Origin: Zea mays
Lineage: Eukaryota > Streptophyta > Magnoliopsida > Poales > Poaceae
Assembly: GCF_902167145.1 (NCBI RefSeq)
Contig: NC_050105.1
Location: 136,943,988 to 137,007,987 of the forward strand
Reading direction: 5' to 3'
Length of the DNA stretch: 64,000 nucleotides
In this document: positions 36,568 through 49,900 of the stretch, one piece after another
Layout of the letters: each line of letters begins with the position of its first letter
Numbering within the stretch: the first letter of the stretch is position 1
Translations under genes and position numbers: made by a program
Notes under the pieces: model-generated
What the model was told of the DNA's origin: nothing
What the model saw: the letters and a program-made list of their open reading frames with translations, nothing else
Database searches by the model: none

Positions 36568-36942
36568 TGTTAGCTTAAAATGTGATGTCTACACCACGTT
36601 GTTGTGACCTCTTTTAGTCAAAGGTTACAATCAACCCCTCTCAAGTGATCCAAAGATAAACCTTTGAGTGCCACATATATTCTCCTTATATCAAACCCAT
36701 TTGTGAGGAATCTCAACAAGTTTGGAGTCTCTCACGGCCTTAGACAAATGATCACAATCAAACCTAGAGTAAGAGAGTGAGTGAGAACACACACATAAGA
36801 GAACAATCGCAGCAACACACATACACACAAATACAAAGAAGAGAGCAACAACAAAGCGACAGAGTAACGATTCGAAAAATACGCTCAAATCTCTCTCAAA
36901 CACTTCGAAGACGTGATGGCAGAGTCCCGTAGTTGCAGCGTG
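36568..36942 (-). repeat. Distal part of a minus-strand copia LTR, split by the Tat element insertion
   Basis: The sequence up to 36942 ends with GCGTG, which recurs at 61699-61703 directly after the Tat complex, so the two flanks were one sequence. Joined, they form an LTR running on the minus strand from 62519 down to about 36568 (left limit uncertain, TG at 36568). 'aggaatctcaacaagtttggagtctctcac' type sequence is familiar from maize copia LTRs. Confidence 0.6.
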
Positions 36943-37417
36943 TGTTGGGGCGAAGGCAAAGACGCCACCCTTCGCTCGAGGCCTCCGCCGCGGTGGCTGG
37001 TCTGACAGTGACAAAGCGGGCAGGGACACCCTTCGCTCCATTCGGCACTTTGACGAAGGCCTGCGGCGACGCCTTCCCGCGGCGCGGCCTCGTTCAGTCC
37101 TGAGGCCCACGCGTGATCTGGCCCATTGTAACGGGCCCTGCGTGGCCGCCTTTGTGTTACGGGCCTAATTTGTAAAGGCATACTTGTAATTACAGCCTGT
37201 AACCCTGCTTTATGGGAATATTCTGGGGATAAACCAGGTGTCTGAGGGCACATGCGTCCTTAACACAAGGCGCTGGGCACTCAGATACCTATAAATACCC
37301 CCGCACAGTGCCCGTGAGAGGCGAGATCAACAGAGCTATTGCCCCCGAGCACGTAACCCTGTTGTCATCACTATTCACCCTTGTTGGCCCCCTTGCTGCT
37401 GAGAGCAAGTTCCAACA
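36943..37417 (+). repeat. 5' LTR of Tat copy A
   Basis: 475 bp, TGTTGGGGCGAAGGC to GTTCCAACA with inverted ends TGTTGG/CCAACA. The TATA box TATAAATA is at 37290-37297. The primer binding site TGGCGCCCACTG (37420-37431) follows after two bases. Confidence 0.95.
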
Positions 37418-37457
37418 TTTGGCGCCCACTGTTCGTGCTACGACCAAACCACCCGCG

Positions 37458-40400
37458 ATGGCACCCAAGAGAGCTAACCCGAAGGCTGACGAGGCTGCGA
37501 AGGCAGCACTGCTTGCCGCAAGGAAGGGCAAGGCCCTCGCCCTCACCCAATCCACCCACCAAGAGCCCACCGACGACAATATTCCCCGCACCAGCGAAGA
37601 CGACACCTTCCGCACCTGCGGGCCCGAAGGACAATCGCAGCCGCCCCCAGGCTTCGCCCCACTGGAGGGCGCGGATCTCACCGAGGACGGCGAGGTCCTC
37701 GGCGTCTCAACAGAAGAACAGTTACAGCTGCGCGCCCTGCGCCTCAAGAACCGCAACCTCCAGAGGCAGAAAGAGATACTGGAGGCCAAGCGCCAGCGTG
37801 TGTCCGCACTAGCCAAGGTGCGGCAAATGATACGCGACGAGGAGCAGAAGGCCCAAGACCTCGAGCGCGAGATCGCGCTGATGCAGCGCGAAGGCCACCT
37901 CGGTCTACAGCAAGAGCCACCCCTCCAGCAGCGCGCACAACCGGAAGACACGCGCGAAGGCCACCTCGGCCTGCAACATGGCCCACCCCTGCAACACCGG
38001 GCGCAGCCGGAGAACCCGCGTTTCCCCCACCATGACTACGCCTTCCAACACGGCGCGCCATTCCAAGGGGTCAACTACCTCGACGAGCGAAGTCCCCTGG
38101 CGCCACACCTGCAAGTGACGCCTTGGCCAGCCAACTTTCGAGCAGGGGCGTATCCCAAGTACAACGGCAGCACCGACCCGGCGCAATACATAATGAGTTA
38201 TCAGGTCGTCGTTGCATCCGTCGGAGGGGACGACGCCACAATGGCGAAGTCTTTCATCATCGCCCTAGAGGGCCCAGCACTCACCTGGTTCACCAGATTG
38301 CCTCCGCTGTCCATTGATTCGTGGAGAAGTCTCAGGGACAAATTCCTGCTCAACTTCCAAGGGTACCGCCCAGACACCGACGCCTTGGCCGAGCTCTCGC
38401 TTTGCAAACAGCTGGAAAAGGAGACTCTGAGGGGGTACTACCGTAAATTCTTAACACTCAAGTCACAGCTGCCCTCTGTCGATGATCAGATCACTATCCA
38501 CTACGCCATCAACGGCCTTCGGGCCGGCGTCCTCTACAGCCACTGTATCAGAGATCCACCCAAGAGCTTGCAGGAGCTATATCAGCTCTTCGAAAAATAT
38601 GCCAAATCCGAAGAGCTCCACCAGCGCAAGGTTGAGTCACAGCGGAAACCCAAGGATGCCCCGCAGTCCAGCCGCACGTGGACGAGGACTCCGCAACCAG
38701 ACTCCGGTCGAGATGGCCGCAGTCAACAGCAAGTGCACAACATCGCCAACCAGCAGCCTGCTGCGGACCCCCTCGTCGCCAGGAATATCCCCCCCCCAGG
38801 GCCACGGAAATGGAACTCGTGGCAGGGGCCGAGGGCGCGCGCAGCCGCCGCGCCGGTTCTACTGCCTTTTCCACGGCGAAGACTGCGCCCACCAAACCAA
38901 AGACTGCCCCGAGACGAAGGCAACCAGAGACAGAATGGCGCGGGCGCAGCCAGCCGACAATCCCAGAATTGTCGCGCATAACTACCAGCCACCCCCTCCA
39001 CCATATATCCACGCTCCCGCTCCGCATCCACCGCACCACGCTTACCAACACCATCAGGAAGTACAAATCGTACCTCCCCCACCCCCACCGCCACACCAGC
39101 AACATCAAAACATCCCCATGCCCCAAAGCAGGAAGACTTCGCCGATCAACCATATCGCGGAGTCATTCACATGATAACAGGGGGGTCCAGCACCGACTTC
39201 GACACCAAGCGGCAGAAGCGGGACCACTACCGCAGCATCAACCACGTCGCCGTCACTGGCCCAGTCGTGCAGACGAAGTGGTCCCACATACCGCTAACCT
39301 TCGACGCACGAGACGTCGACCTACGCAGCGCCCCCCACATCGACGCTATGGTCATCAATTGCAGCGTGGCAGGCTGGGACTTACACAAAGTCCTAGTCGA
39401 CAATGGCAGTCAGGCGGACATCATCTTCCTCCACGCCTTCGACCGCATGGGTATAAGCCACAACTTGCTGAAGCCTTCGGACAACCCTTTGTATGGTTTC
39501 GGCGGCAAGGGCACCTTTCCAGTTGGCAAGATAGAGTTGCCCCTCTCCTTCGGTGTAGCACCCAATGCCCGAAGCGAGCAAGTAACCTTCGACATTGTCG
39601 ACATGGTATATCCGTACAACGCCATCATGGGCCAGGGCTCCATCAATAAGTTCGAAGCTGCCATCCACGGGCTGTACCTATGTATGAAGATACCAGGTCC
39701 GCTAGGCGCCATTACAATCTACGGCAACCAGCAGACGGCGCGCAACATAGAGCGGGACTTCGTGCCTGGCCAGAGGAACGTACACTGTCTCACGACCCAG
39801 CGCGAGGTCCCCGCGCCCGCCAGCGCAACCGATAAGCAGCACGACAAGGCACAGTTGCAGAGCCAAGACGGGACCAAGACTGTCCCCCTCGATCAGGCCA
39901 CGCCCAAGCAGACAGTCACTATCAGCGAAGACCTCACCTCACTTGAAGAAGAGAGACTTCTCTGCTGCCTGGCCAAGAATAAAGATGTCTTCGCCTGGTC
40001 CGCCCTCGATCTGGTCGGAGTCAGCCGATCCATAATCGAGCACAGCTTGGGAATTGACCCTTCGGTGCGACCCAAAAAGCAGAGACTTCGCAAAATGTCA
40101 GACGAAAAGACAGAGGCTGCCAAGGCGGAGGTGCACCGCCTCCTGGAGGCTAAATTCATCGAGCCAGTGGCTTACCCCACGTGGCTCTCCAATGTTGTAA
40201 TGGTGCAGAAAAAAAGCGGGAAATGGCGAATGTGCATAGACTTCACCAGTCTCAATAAGACCTGCCCAAAGGACAATTTCCCGTTGCCGCGGATCGACAA
40301 AATAGTCGATAGCGCGGCCGGATGCGAGGTCATGTCTCTCCTCGACTGCTTCTCCGGCTATCACCAGATATACATGAAGGAGGAAGACAAGGCTAGCACC

Positions 40401-43106
40401 AGCTTCATAACACCCTTCGGCACTTATTGCTTCGTCAGAATGCCGGAGGGTCTCAAGAATGCCGGGTCCACCTTCTCCAGACTCACCAAAACAGTACTCG
40501 AAGGGCAGGTCGGCAGAAATATATTTACATATGTGGACGACATCGTCGTCGCCAGCAAGAATAAGGAGGACCATCTCGCCGACCTGGCCGAGACATTCGC
40601 GAACATGCGAGATGCACGACTCCGCCTAAACCCGGAAAAGTGCGTCTTCGGTGTTCGTCAGGGCAAGATATTGGGCTACCTGGTGTCACACCGTGGCATC
40701 GAGGCCAACCCAACCAAGATCCAGGCCATCGTCGGCATGTAGCCAGGGACGTCCAGCGTCTGACAGGCAGATTGGCCGCTCTCAACAGATTCATCTCCAG
40801 GTCCGCCGAGCGAAGTCTCCCCTTCCTCAAAACACTCCGCGGAGCGAAAGACTTCGCCTGGGGACCGGAGCAAGCAGCGGCCTTCGCCTCACTAAAACAG
40901 TACCTGTCGGAGCTAGCCATCCTCACAAGCCCCGACTCCTCGCTCCCCCTATTGCTCTATGTCGCGGCTTCGCCGCACGCGGTCAGTGCGGCACTAGTGC
41001 AGGAGCAGACAGTCGAGGGCGCAGTCAGACAGTGCCCTGTTTACTATGTCTCCGAAGTCCTGACACCGTCCAAATGCAACATGACAGAGCTGGAGAAGAT
41101 CGCCTACGCAGTTGTTATGTCCTCGCGCAAACTGCGCCATTACTTTGAAGCATTCAAGGTCCGAGTCACCTCAGACAGGGGGCTCGGCAAACTATTCAGA
41201 AACCCGGAGGCATCAGTGAGGATTGCCAAGTGGGCAGCCGAACTCTCCGGCTACCACATCAGCTTCGAGCCCAGGACAGCCATCAAGTCGCAAGTCCTGG
41301 CAGACTTCGTCGTCGACTGGACTGGGCCAGTAACACAGCCGGACCCGTCCACAGAGAAGATCTGGACCATCCATTGCGACAGCGCATGGTGCCATGCGGG
41401 GGCAGGCGTCGCTGCAGTCGTCACCTCACCAGCCGGAGTCAAACACAGATATGCAGCACGCCTCAACTTCGCTCTGGAATCCGACAAATGTACAAACAAT
41501 ATAGCAGAGTATGAAGCGGTTATCCTCGGCCTCCGCAAGCTAAGGGCCCTCGGAGTCACCACATGTATCATCAAGACAGACTCCAAGATAGTTGCCGGCC
41601 AGGTCGAGAAAGACTATGCAGCAAAAGACCCCGCGCTCATGCAATACCTCGCGGCTATCCGAAGTCTCGAGAGACAGTTCAAGGGATTCACCCTGCAGCA
41701 TGTGGATAGGGCCAAGAACGAGGAGGCCGATGCATTAGCCAAGGCCGCCGCCAGGGGCGAGCCCCTGCCCTCCGACGTGTTTTTTCACACCATCGGCACG
41801 CCAGCCGTCCGGAGCCCCGAAGGGCTCCAGATAACTAATGATAGCGAGGGCCACCGTATAGTCAACCTAATCATGACCGAAGACTGGCGGGCACCAATAA
41901 CCCTGTTCCTACAGGGGTACTATCATCCAACCGACGTCAGTGAGGCAAAGCGCCTCAGACATCGAAGCCGGGACTTCGCACTGATTGAGGGCCAATTATA
42001 CAAGAAAGGGGTCAGTCAGCCAATGCTTAAATGCGTTACCGAAACCGAAGGCATGCAAATCCTATGCGAAGTCCACAGTGGCACGTGCGGCTCGCACGCA
42101 GGGCCAAGGGCCCTGGCTGCCAAGGTGATCCGCCAAGGGTTTTACTGGCCTGCAATGATCTGCGCCGCAAATCGAGTCACAAGGTCCTGCGAAGCCTGCC
42201 AGAAGTTCTCTCCTCGGTCATGCAACCCCTCGCAATATACAAAGCTGATTGCCCATACATGGCCTCTCCAGCGCTGGGGCCTGGACATTGTCGGGCCCCT
42301 GCCCACCGCTCAGGGGAACCTTAAGTTCGCCTTCGTAGTCGTCGAATACTTCACCAAATGGATTGAAGCGAGGGCTGTTTCCACAATCACATCAAAGACT
42401 GCCCAAAAATTCTTCTGGCAGAACATTGTTTGCCGCTTCGGAGTACCGTCCGAGCTGACAGTTGACAACGGCAAGCAGTTCGATAGCCAAGATTTCAAGG
42501 ATTTTTGTTTCTCCATCGGCACCAAGCTTGCCTTCGCTTCAGTCTATCATCCGCAGTCCAACGGGGTCGTGGAGCGTGCCAATGGGAAAATCTTCACAGC
42601 TGTCAAAAAGATGCTCCTCGACGAAAAAAGGCAGATGGACCGATTTATTGCCGAAGGCAGTCTGGGCGCTAAACACAACTGAGTGCAGGGCGACCGGGTT
42701 TACTCCTTTCCGCCTTCTATACGGATCGGAGGCAATGACCCCGCAAGAATTAAAGCATGGGTCCCCGCGTACAGTTCCGTCAGCCGTCCCCGACGTGGAC
42801 GAGCCAACTTCAAAAGATCTCATTGACGGAGACCGGGTCTTTGCCCTACAGGCCCTAAACAAATACCAAGCCCAGACCAAAGCATGGCGCGACCACGCAG
42901 TCATCCCGAGAGAGTTCAGCGAGGGGGACCTCGTACTCGTCCGAACAGCTCGGACGGAGTCCAAGGGCAAGTTGGAGCCCAAGTGGGAGGGCCCCTTCAT
43001 AGTCAAGTCAAAAGCTTCCCCCAGCGCTTACAGGCTCACAACGCCAAATGGCGAGGACCTGGAGCACTCCTGGAACATCGACAACCTTCGCAAATTTTTT
43101 GTTTGA
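37458..43106 (+). pseudogene. Gag-pol of Tat copy A, broken by several indels
   Basis: It starts MAPKRANPKADEAAK. Gag is followed by a zinc-binding segment, protease (VDNGSQAD, about 39396), and reverse transcriptase with intact YVDD (40530-40541). RNase H, a second RNase H (reads IHCDSAW where copy B has IHCDGAW) and integrase follow, ending LRKFFV. Compared with copy B, a C-run lost one base near 38767, another gained two near 38790, and a third lost one near 39118, so the frame is wrong between these points. A 13-bp net loss makes a stop at 40740-40742. A shortened A-run near 42630 then restores the frame. No full polyprotein can be made. Confidence 0.9.
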
Positions 43107-43339
43107 CCCATTTAGGGCTGATCTCGCCCTTGTAATTCGCCGCAAACAATCTTGTACCGGCCCGCACTCTTTTCCTCCCGGGGGGTGAGGTTTTTAACGA
43201 GGCGGAGCCATGTAATATATGTGACAAAAATCCCCCGCAAAAACATGTGTCGAAAAAAGACCGCGACAACGGTCTTCGGCATTCGACCAATTCGAAGTCA
43301 CCGCGAGGCTAAGCGCTAGCCACCCTCGCGTGCGACAAA

Positions 43340-43790
43340 TCCGCGCAGAAGTCGCCTAAGGGTGCAGCCGGACTAAGCACAACAAGTGCGAAAAAATCCG
43401 AAGTCTATCGCGAAGACTATCCGCGCAGAAGTCGCCTAAGGGTGCAGCCGGACTAAGCACAACAAGTGCGAAAAAATCCGAAGTCTATCACGAAGACTAT
43501 CCACGCAGAAGTCGCCTAAGGGTGCAGCCGGACTAAGCACAACAAGTGCGAAAAAAATCCGAAGTCTATCGCGAAGACTATCCGCGCAGAAGTCGCCTAA
43601 GGGTGCAGCCGGACTAAGCACAACAAGTGCGAAAAAAATCCGAAGTCTATCGCGAAGACTATCCGCGCAGAAGTCGCCTAAGGGTGCAGCCGGACTAAGC
43701 ACAACAAGTGCGAAAAAATCCGATGTCTATCGCAAAGACTCCGCGCAGAAGCCGCCTAAGGGCGCAGCCGAACTAGTACAACAAAAGCAA
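43340..43790 (+). repeat. 80-bp tandem array after pol in Tat copy A (6 units)
   Basis: 'cagaagtcgcctaagggtgc' recurs at 43346, 43426, 43506, 43587 and 43668, with a diverged unit at 43746. It lies between pol and the antisense gene, in the place where the two transcription units converge. Confidence 0.95.
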
Positions 43791-43958
43791 AAACGACAGC
43801 ATCAAACCATCCGCGCCAAGACTGACTATAATCACACCGGCACAGCATAACCAACCATACCAGACAAAGTACACAGCGCCCTCGCAGGCACAGGCACGCG
43901 AGGGCACACAACTTCATCTTACAAGCCCTTACACATATACAAGCGAGGGCACCACGCT

Positions 43959-46900
43959 CTACATCGGCTCAACCTTAGGAATAATTCCCATCTCCCTATA
44001 ATTAAATAACATTATCCTAAGTTCTTCACCTGCAAAAAGACTTCGCAGTTCCCCTTCCCCTGTACCCACAGCGGCCGGCAGAGACAACAGCTCCTGCCGA
44101 CCAGCCCTACTCACGCGAAGCCGAGCCCCTTCCTCCGCACTAACCCTACGCTTTGCAACCGCCCTTCGTCGTCGACGCCCGGTGCTAGGGCCTGGCACGT
44201 CTGGCGCGTCCGCGGCATGTGGCGAAGCCTCCGCCGCAGCCACATCCAAGGCCGCAAAATAATCCAAATCCTCCTCCGACGACTCCTCAGTCCACTCAAC
44301 CGAGCTCCCAGAGTCAGTAAAATCAAAAAACTCAGGTCCAGATCCACCATATTCATTCCCACCTTCCGTGGTCGAAGCCGCCAAAAATTCAGTAGTAGCG
44401 GTTGTGTGCGCAGGCCCAAAATCTTGAACCTGCGCAGCAACCAAAATTCAGCACAACATCCAAAAATTCCCCAACCCTAAACACCCACTACGTCACCTGC
44501 GAAGGCCCTGCCGCTGCGGGAGCCTCCGCCGTTGGCTCCGCAGCTGCTTCCGCCACCACCGCCGCGGGATCTTCAGCGCTCGGCACAGCAGTTGCGGGGG
44601 CATCAGGCGCGCCTTCGGCCACCTTTGGGGGCAGGTCTTCGCCGGCCGCAGCAGATGTGGAGGCGCCTGGCGCGTCTTCCGCGGTCTCCGGGGTTGGTTC
44701 CAGGGCGACTCTAGTCGCGGCCTCCGCAGGGCTCGGCTCTGGGTCAGGCAGCGCGCTGTTCAGCGCCCCGAAGTCGTCCACCCGCTCGCCGCGCTCCGCC
44801 TAAGACAAAACACACAAAAATTCAGCAAACACACGCACAGACCACATCCAGCAAACGCCGAACAAACGACAACATTACCTGAGCCCTCGCAGCCTCGGCC
44901 CGCTCCCTGACCACCTCACGACCGTACAGACCCCACATCCGGTCATAGAGGGCCCCGACGGATTCCTTCACCACGGGGTCTTCGACCTTATAGATATCTT
45001 GCCCAAAATCATCATCTGCCTGGTCGAAGGCCTCAAAGTGCCGGCACCCTTCGCAAGAGAGTGCGTTCATCGCCCCCTCGCAGGTGACCAGGGAGGTGAA
45101 TGACATTAACCCCCCCAAGACAGTGGGGAGTTCCTGCAGCTCCTCCTGCACCCATTCCAGGCAGCGAAGCCCGGGCTCTCGCTCAGGCACCTCGAACTCA
45201 CCGGTCCGCGCACCCAGCTCACGGTATGTATCCATGAGTTGTGTGCGCGTCCGTTCGGCCTCCGCGCGTATCGCGGCTTCGGCCCCCCTCGCGCGGCTCT
45301 CCAGGGAAGTGAGCCGCTCCTGCAGCTGGCCGGCGAGCTCCTTGGCAATATTGCCTTCCGCCCGCGCCAGCTTGGCCTCCGCCTGCGCAGCTTGCTCTTT
45401 GGCGATGGCTTCGTTGGCCTCCCTCCTCTCCCCCGCCAGCTGGCGCCGGAGGTCAGCCTTCTCCTTCTCCAGGGCGGCCACCTTGTCCGCCAGTTTACGG
45501 CACTTGCTGTCGGAGGCCGATTTCTCACGGACAGCTTCAGCATGTTGCGTCCGAAGTCTCTCGACTTCGGCAGACAAAGCTGCCGTAAGGGCCCCCGACG
45601 CAGTACGGCTGGTGAAGTCAGCCACCTGCAGAGCACACGTAAGGCCATTGCCGTAAAAAAAGGGGGGGGGAGAAGAGTATAGCTCAGCGGACCTGACTCA
45701 GCGCCTCCGTCGCCTGACTCAGCGCCTCCGTCACTCCCTTCAGCCGGCGGGTCGCCACGCCCGCCTCATCCCTGACCAGCGCGAGGGCCGACACCTCGCC
45801 TCCGGCGCCAAGCGCATCGCCCCTCGCCTTCGGCACCATGGCGGCCGTCGCGATCGCCGCGCCAGGCGCAAAAACAGCAAGCTGGCCCTCGTCCGGCCCT
45901 GCAACGCGTCTGTTGGGGCGAAGGCAAAGACGCCACCCTTCGCTCGAGCCCTTCGCCGCAGTCGCTGGTCTGACAGAGACAAAACGGGCAGGGACACCCT
46001 TCGCTCGATTCGGCACTTTGACGAAGGCCCGCGGCGACGTCTTCCCGCGGCGCGGCCTCGTTCAGTCCTAAGGCCCACGTGTGATCTGGCCCATTGTAAC
46101 GGGCCCCGCGTGGCCGCCTCTGTATTACGGGCCTAACTTGTAAAAGCATACTTGTAATTACAGCTTGTAACCCTGCTTTATGGGAATATTCTGGGGATAA
46201 ACTAGGTGTCTGAGGGCACATGCGTCCTTAACACAAGGCGTTGGGCACTCAGATACCTATAAATACCCCCGCACAGTGCCCGTGAGAGGCTGGATCAACA
46301 GAGCTATTGCCCCCGAGCACGTAACCCTGTTGTCACCACTGTTCCCCCTTGTTGGCCTACTTGCTGCTGAGCGCAAGTTCCAACATTTGGCGCCCACCGT
46401 TCGTGCTACGACCAAACCACCCGCGATGGCACCCAAGAGAGCTAACCCGAAGGCAGACGAGGCTGCGAAGGCAGCACTACTTGCCGCAAGGAAGGGCAAG
46501 GCCCTCGCCCTCACCCAATCCACCCACCAAGAGCCCACCGACGATAATATTCCCCGCACCTGCGAAGACGACACCCTCTGCACCTGCGGGCTCGAAGGAC
46601 AATCGCAGCCGCCCCCAGGCTTCGCCCCACTGGAGGGCGCGGATCTCACCGAGGACGGCGAGGTCCTCGGCGTCTCAACAGAAGAACAGCTACAGCTGCG
46701 TGCCCTGCGCCTCAAGAACCGCAATCTCCAGAGGCAGAAAGAGATACTGGAGGCCAAGCGCCAGCGTGTGTCCGCACTAGCCAAGGTGCGACAAATGATA
46801 CGCGACGAGGAGCAGAAGGCCCAAGACCTCGAGCGCGAGATCGCGCTGATGCAGCGCGAAGGCCACCTCGGTCCACAGCAAGAGCCACCCCTCCAGCAGC

Positions 46901-49900
46901 GCGCACAACCGGAAGACACGCGCGAAGGCCACCTCGGCCTGCAAGCATGGCCCACCCCCGCAACACCGGGCGCAGACGGAGAACCCGCGTTTCCCCCAGC
47001 ATGACTACGCCTTCCAGCACAGCGCGCCATTCCAAGGGGTCAACTACCTCGACGAGCGAAGTCCCCTGGCGCCACACCTGCAAGTGACACCTTGGCCAGC
47101 TAACTTCCGAGCAGGGGCATATCCCAAGTACAACGGCAGCACCGACCCGGCACAGTACACAATGAGTTATCAAGTCGCCGTTGCATCCGCCGGAGGGGAC
47201 GACGCCACAATGGCGAAGTCTTTCATCATCGCTCTAGAGGGCCCAGCACTCACCTGGTTCACCAGATTGCCTCCGCTGTCCATTGATTCGTGGAGAAGTC
47301 TCAGGGACAAGTTCCTTCTCAACTTCCAAGGGTACCGTCCGGACACCGACGCTTTGGCCGAGCTCTCGCTTTGCAAACAGCTGGAAAAGGAGACTCTGCG
47401 GGAGTATTACCGCAAATTTTTAACACTCAAATCACAACTGCCCTCCGTCGATGATCAGATCGCTATCCACTACGCCATCAGTGGCCTTCGGGCTGGCGTC
47501 CTCTACAGCCACTGTATCAGAGATCCACCCAAGAACCTCCAGGAGCTATATCAGCTCTTTGAAAAATATGCCAAATCTGAAGAGCTCCACCAGCGCAAGG
47601 TTGAGTCACAGCGGAAGCCCAAAGATGCCCCGCAGTCCAGCCGCACGTGGACGAGGACTCCGCAACCAGACTCCGGTCGAGATGGCCGCAGTCAACAACA
47701 AGTGCACAACATCGCCAACCAGCAGCCTGCTGCTGACCCCCCTCGTCGCCAGGAATATCCCCCCCAGGGCCGCGGAAATGGAGCTCGTGGCAGGGGCCGA
47801 GGGCGAGCGCAGCCGCCGCGCCGGTTCTACTGCCTTTTCCACGGCGAAGACTGCGCCCACCAAACCAAAGACTGCCCCGAGACAAAGGCCACCAGAGACA
47901 GAATGGCGCGGGCGCAGCCAGCCGACAATCCCAGAATTGTCGCGCATAATTACCAGCCACCCCCTCCACCATATATCCACGCTCCCGCTCCGCATCCACC
48001 GCACCACGCTTACCAACACCATCAGGAAGTACAAATCGTACCTCCTCCGCCCCCACCACCACACCAGCAACACCAAAACATCCCCCATGCCCCAAAGCAG
48101 GAAGACTTCGCCGATCAGCCATATCGCGGAGTCATTCACATGATAACAGGGGGGTCCAGCACAGACTTCGACACCAAGCGGCAGAAGCGGGACCACTACC
48201 GCAGCATCAACCATGTCGCGGTCACTGGCCCAGTCGTGCAGACGAAGTGGTCCCACATACCGCTAACCTTCGATGCACGAGACGTCGATCTGCGCAGCGC
48301 CCCCCACATTGACGCTATGGTCATCAATTGCAGCGTGGCAGACTGGGACTTACACAAAGTCCTAGTCGACAACGGCAGTCAGGCGGACATCATCTTCCTG
48401 CACGCCTTCGACCGCATGGGTATAAGCCACAGCTTGCTGAAGCCTTCGGACAACCCCTTGTATGGTTTCGGCGGCAAGGGCACCTTTCCAGTTGGCAAGA
48501 TAGAGTTGCCCCTCTCCTTCGGTGTAGCACCCAATGCCCGAAGTGAGCAAGTAACCTTCGACATTGTCGACATGGTATATCCATACAACGCCATCATGGG
48601 CCGGGGCTCCATCAATAAGTTCGAAGCCGCCATCCACGGGTTGTACCTATGTATGAAGATACCAGGTCCGCTAGGCGCCATCACAATCTACGGCAACCAG
48701 CAGACGGCGCGCAACATAGAGCGGGACTTCGTGCCTGGTCAGAGAAACGTACACTGTCTCACGACCCAGCGCGAGGTCCCTGCGCCAGCTAGCCCAACCG
48801 ACAAGCAGCACGACAAGGCACAGTTGCAGTGCCAAGACGGGACCAAGACTGTCCCCCTCGATCAGGCCACGCCCAAGCAGACAGTCACTATCAGCGAAGA
48901 CCTCACCTCACTTGAAGAAGAGAAACTTCTCTGCTGCCTGGCCAAGAATAAAGATGTCTTCGCCTGGTCCGCCCTCGATCTGGTCGGAGTCAGCCAATCC
49001 ATAATCGAGCACAGCTTGGGCATTGACCCTTCGGTGCGACCCAAAAAGCAGAGGCTTCGCAAAATGTCAGACGAAAAGACAGAGGCCGCCAAGGCGGAGG
49101 TGCACCGCCTCCTGGAGGCTAAATTCATCGAGCCAGTGGCTTACCCCACGTGGCTCTCCAATGTTGTGATGGTGCAGAAAAAAAGCGGGAAATGGCGAAT
49201 GTGCATAGACTTCACCAGTCTCAATAAGGCCTGCCCAAAGGACAATTTCCCGTTGCCGCGGATCGACAAAATAGTCGATAGCGCGGCCGGATGCGAGGTC
49301 ATGTCCCTCCTCGACTGCTTCTCCGGCTATCACCAGATATACATGAAAGAGGAAGACAAGGCTAGCACCAGCTTTATAACACCCTTCGGCACTTATTGCT
49401 TTGTCAGAATGCCGGAGGGTCTCAAGAATGCCGGGTCCACCTTCTCCAGACTCACCAAAACAGTACTCGAAGGGCAGGTCGGCAGAAATATATTTACATA
49501 TGTGGACGGCATCGTCGTCGCCAGCAAGAATAAGGAGGACCATCTCGCCGACCTGGCCGAGACATTCGCGAACATGCGAGATGCACGACTCCGCCTAAAC
49601 CCGGAAAAGTGCGTCTTTGGTGTTCGCCAGGGCAAGATATTGGGCTACCTGGTGTCCCGCCGCGGCATCGAGGCCAACCCAACCAAGATCCAGGCCATCG
49701 TCGATATGTCGCCTCCACAGTCCGCCAGGGACGTCCAGCGCCTGACAGGCAGATTGGCCGCTCTCAACAGATTCATCTCTAGGTCCGCCGAGCGAAGTCT
49801 CCCCTTCCTCAAAACACTCCGCGGTGCGAAGGACTTCGCCTGGGGACCGGAGCAAGCAGCGGCCTTCACCTCACTAAAACAGTACCTGTCGGAGCTGGCC

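Noticed and set aside
43436..43702. Repetitive minus-strand frame (AAPLGDFCADSLRDRLR units)
   Set aside because: Arises from the 80-bp array; 80/81-bp unit changes break the frame elsewhere.
45911..46385. Shared LTR between two tandem elements (LTR-pol-LTR-pol-LTR by LTR recombination)
   Set aside because: LTR subfamily pairing (1 with 5, 2 with 3) and two different target duplications show nesting instead.
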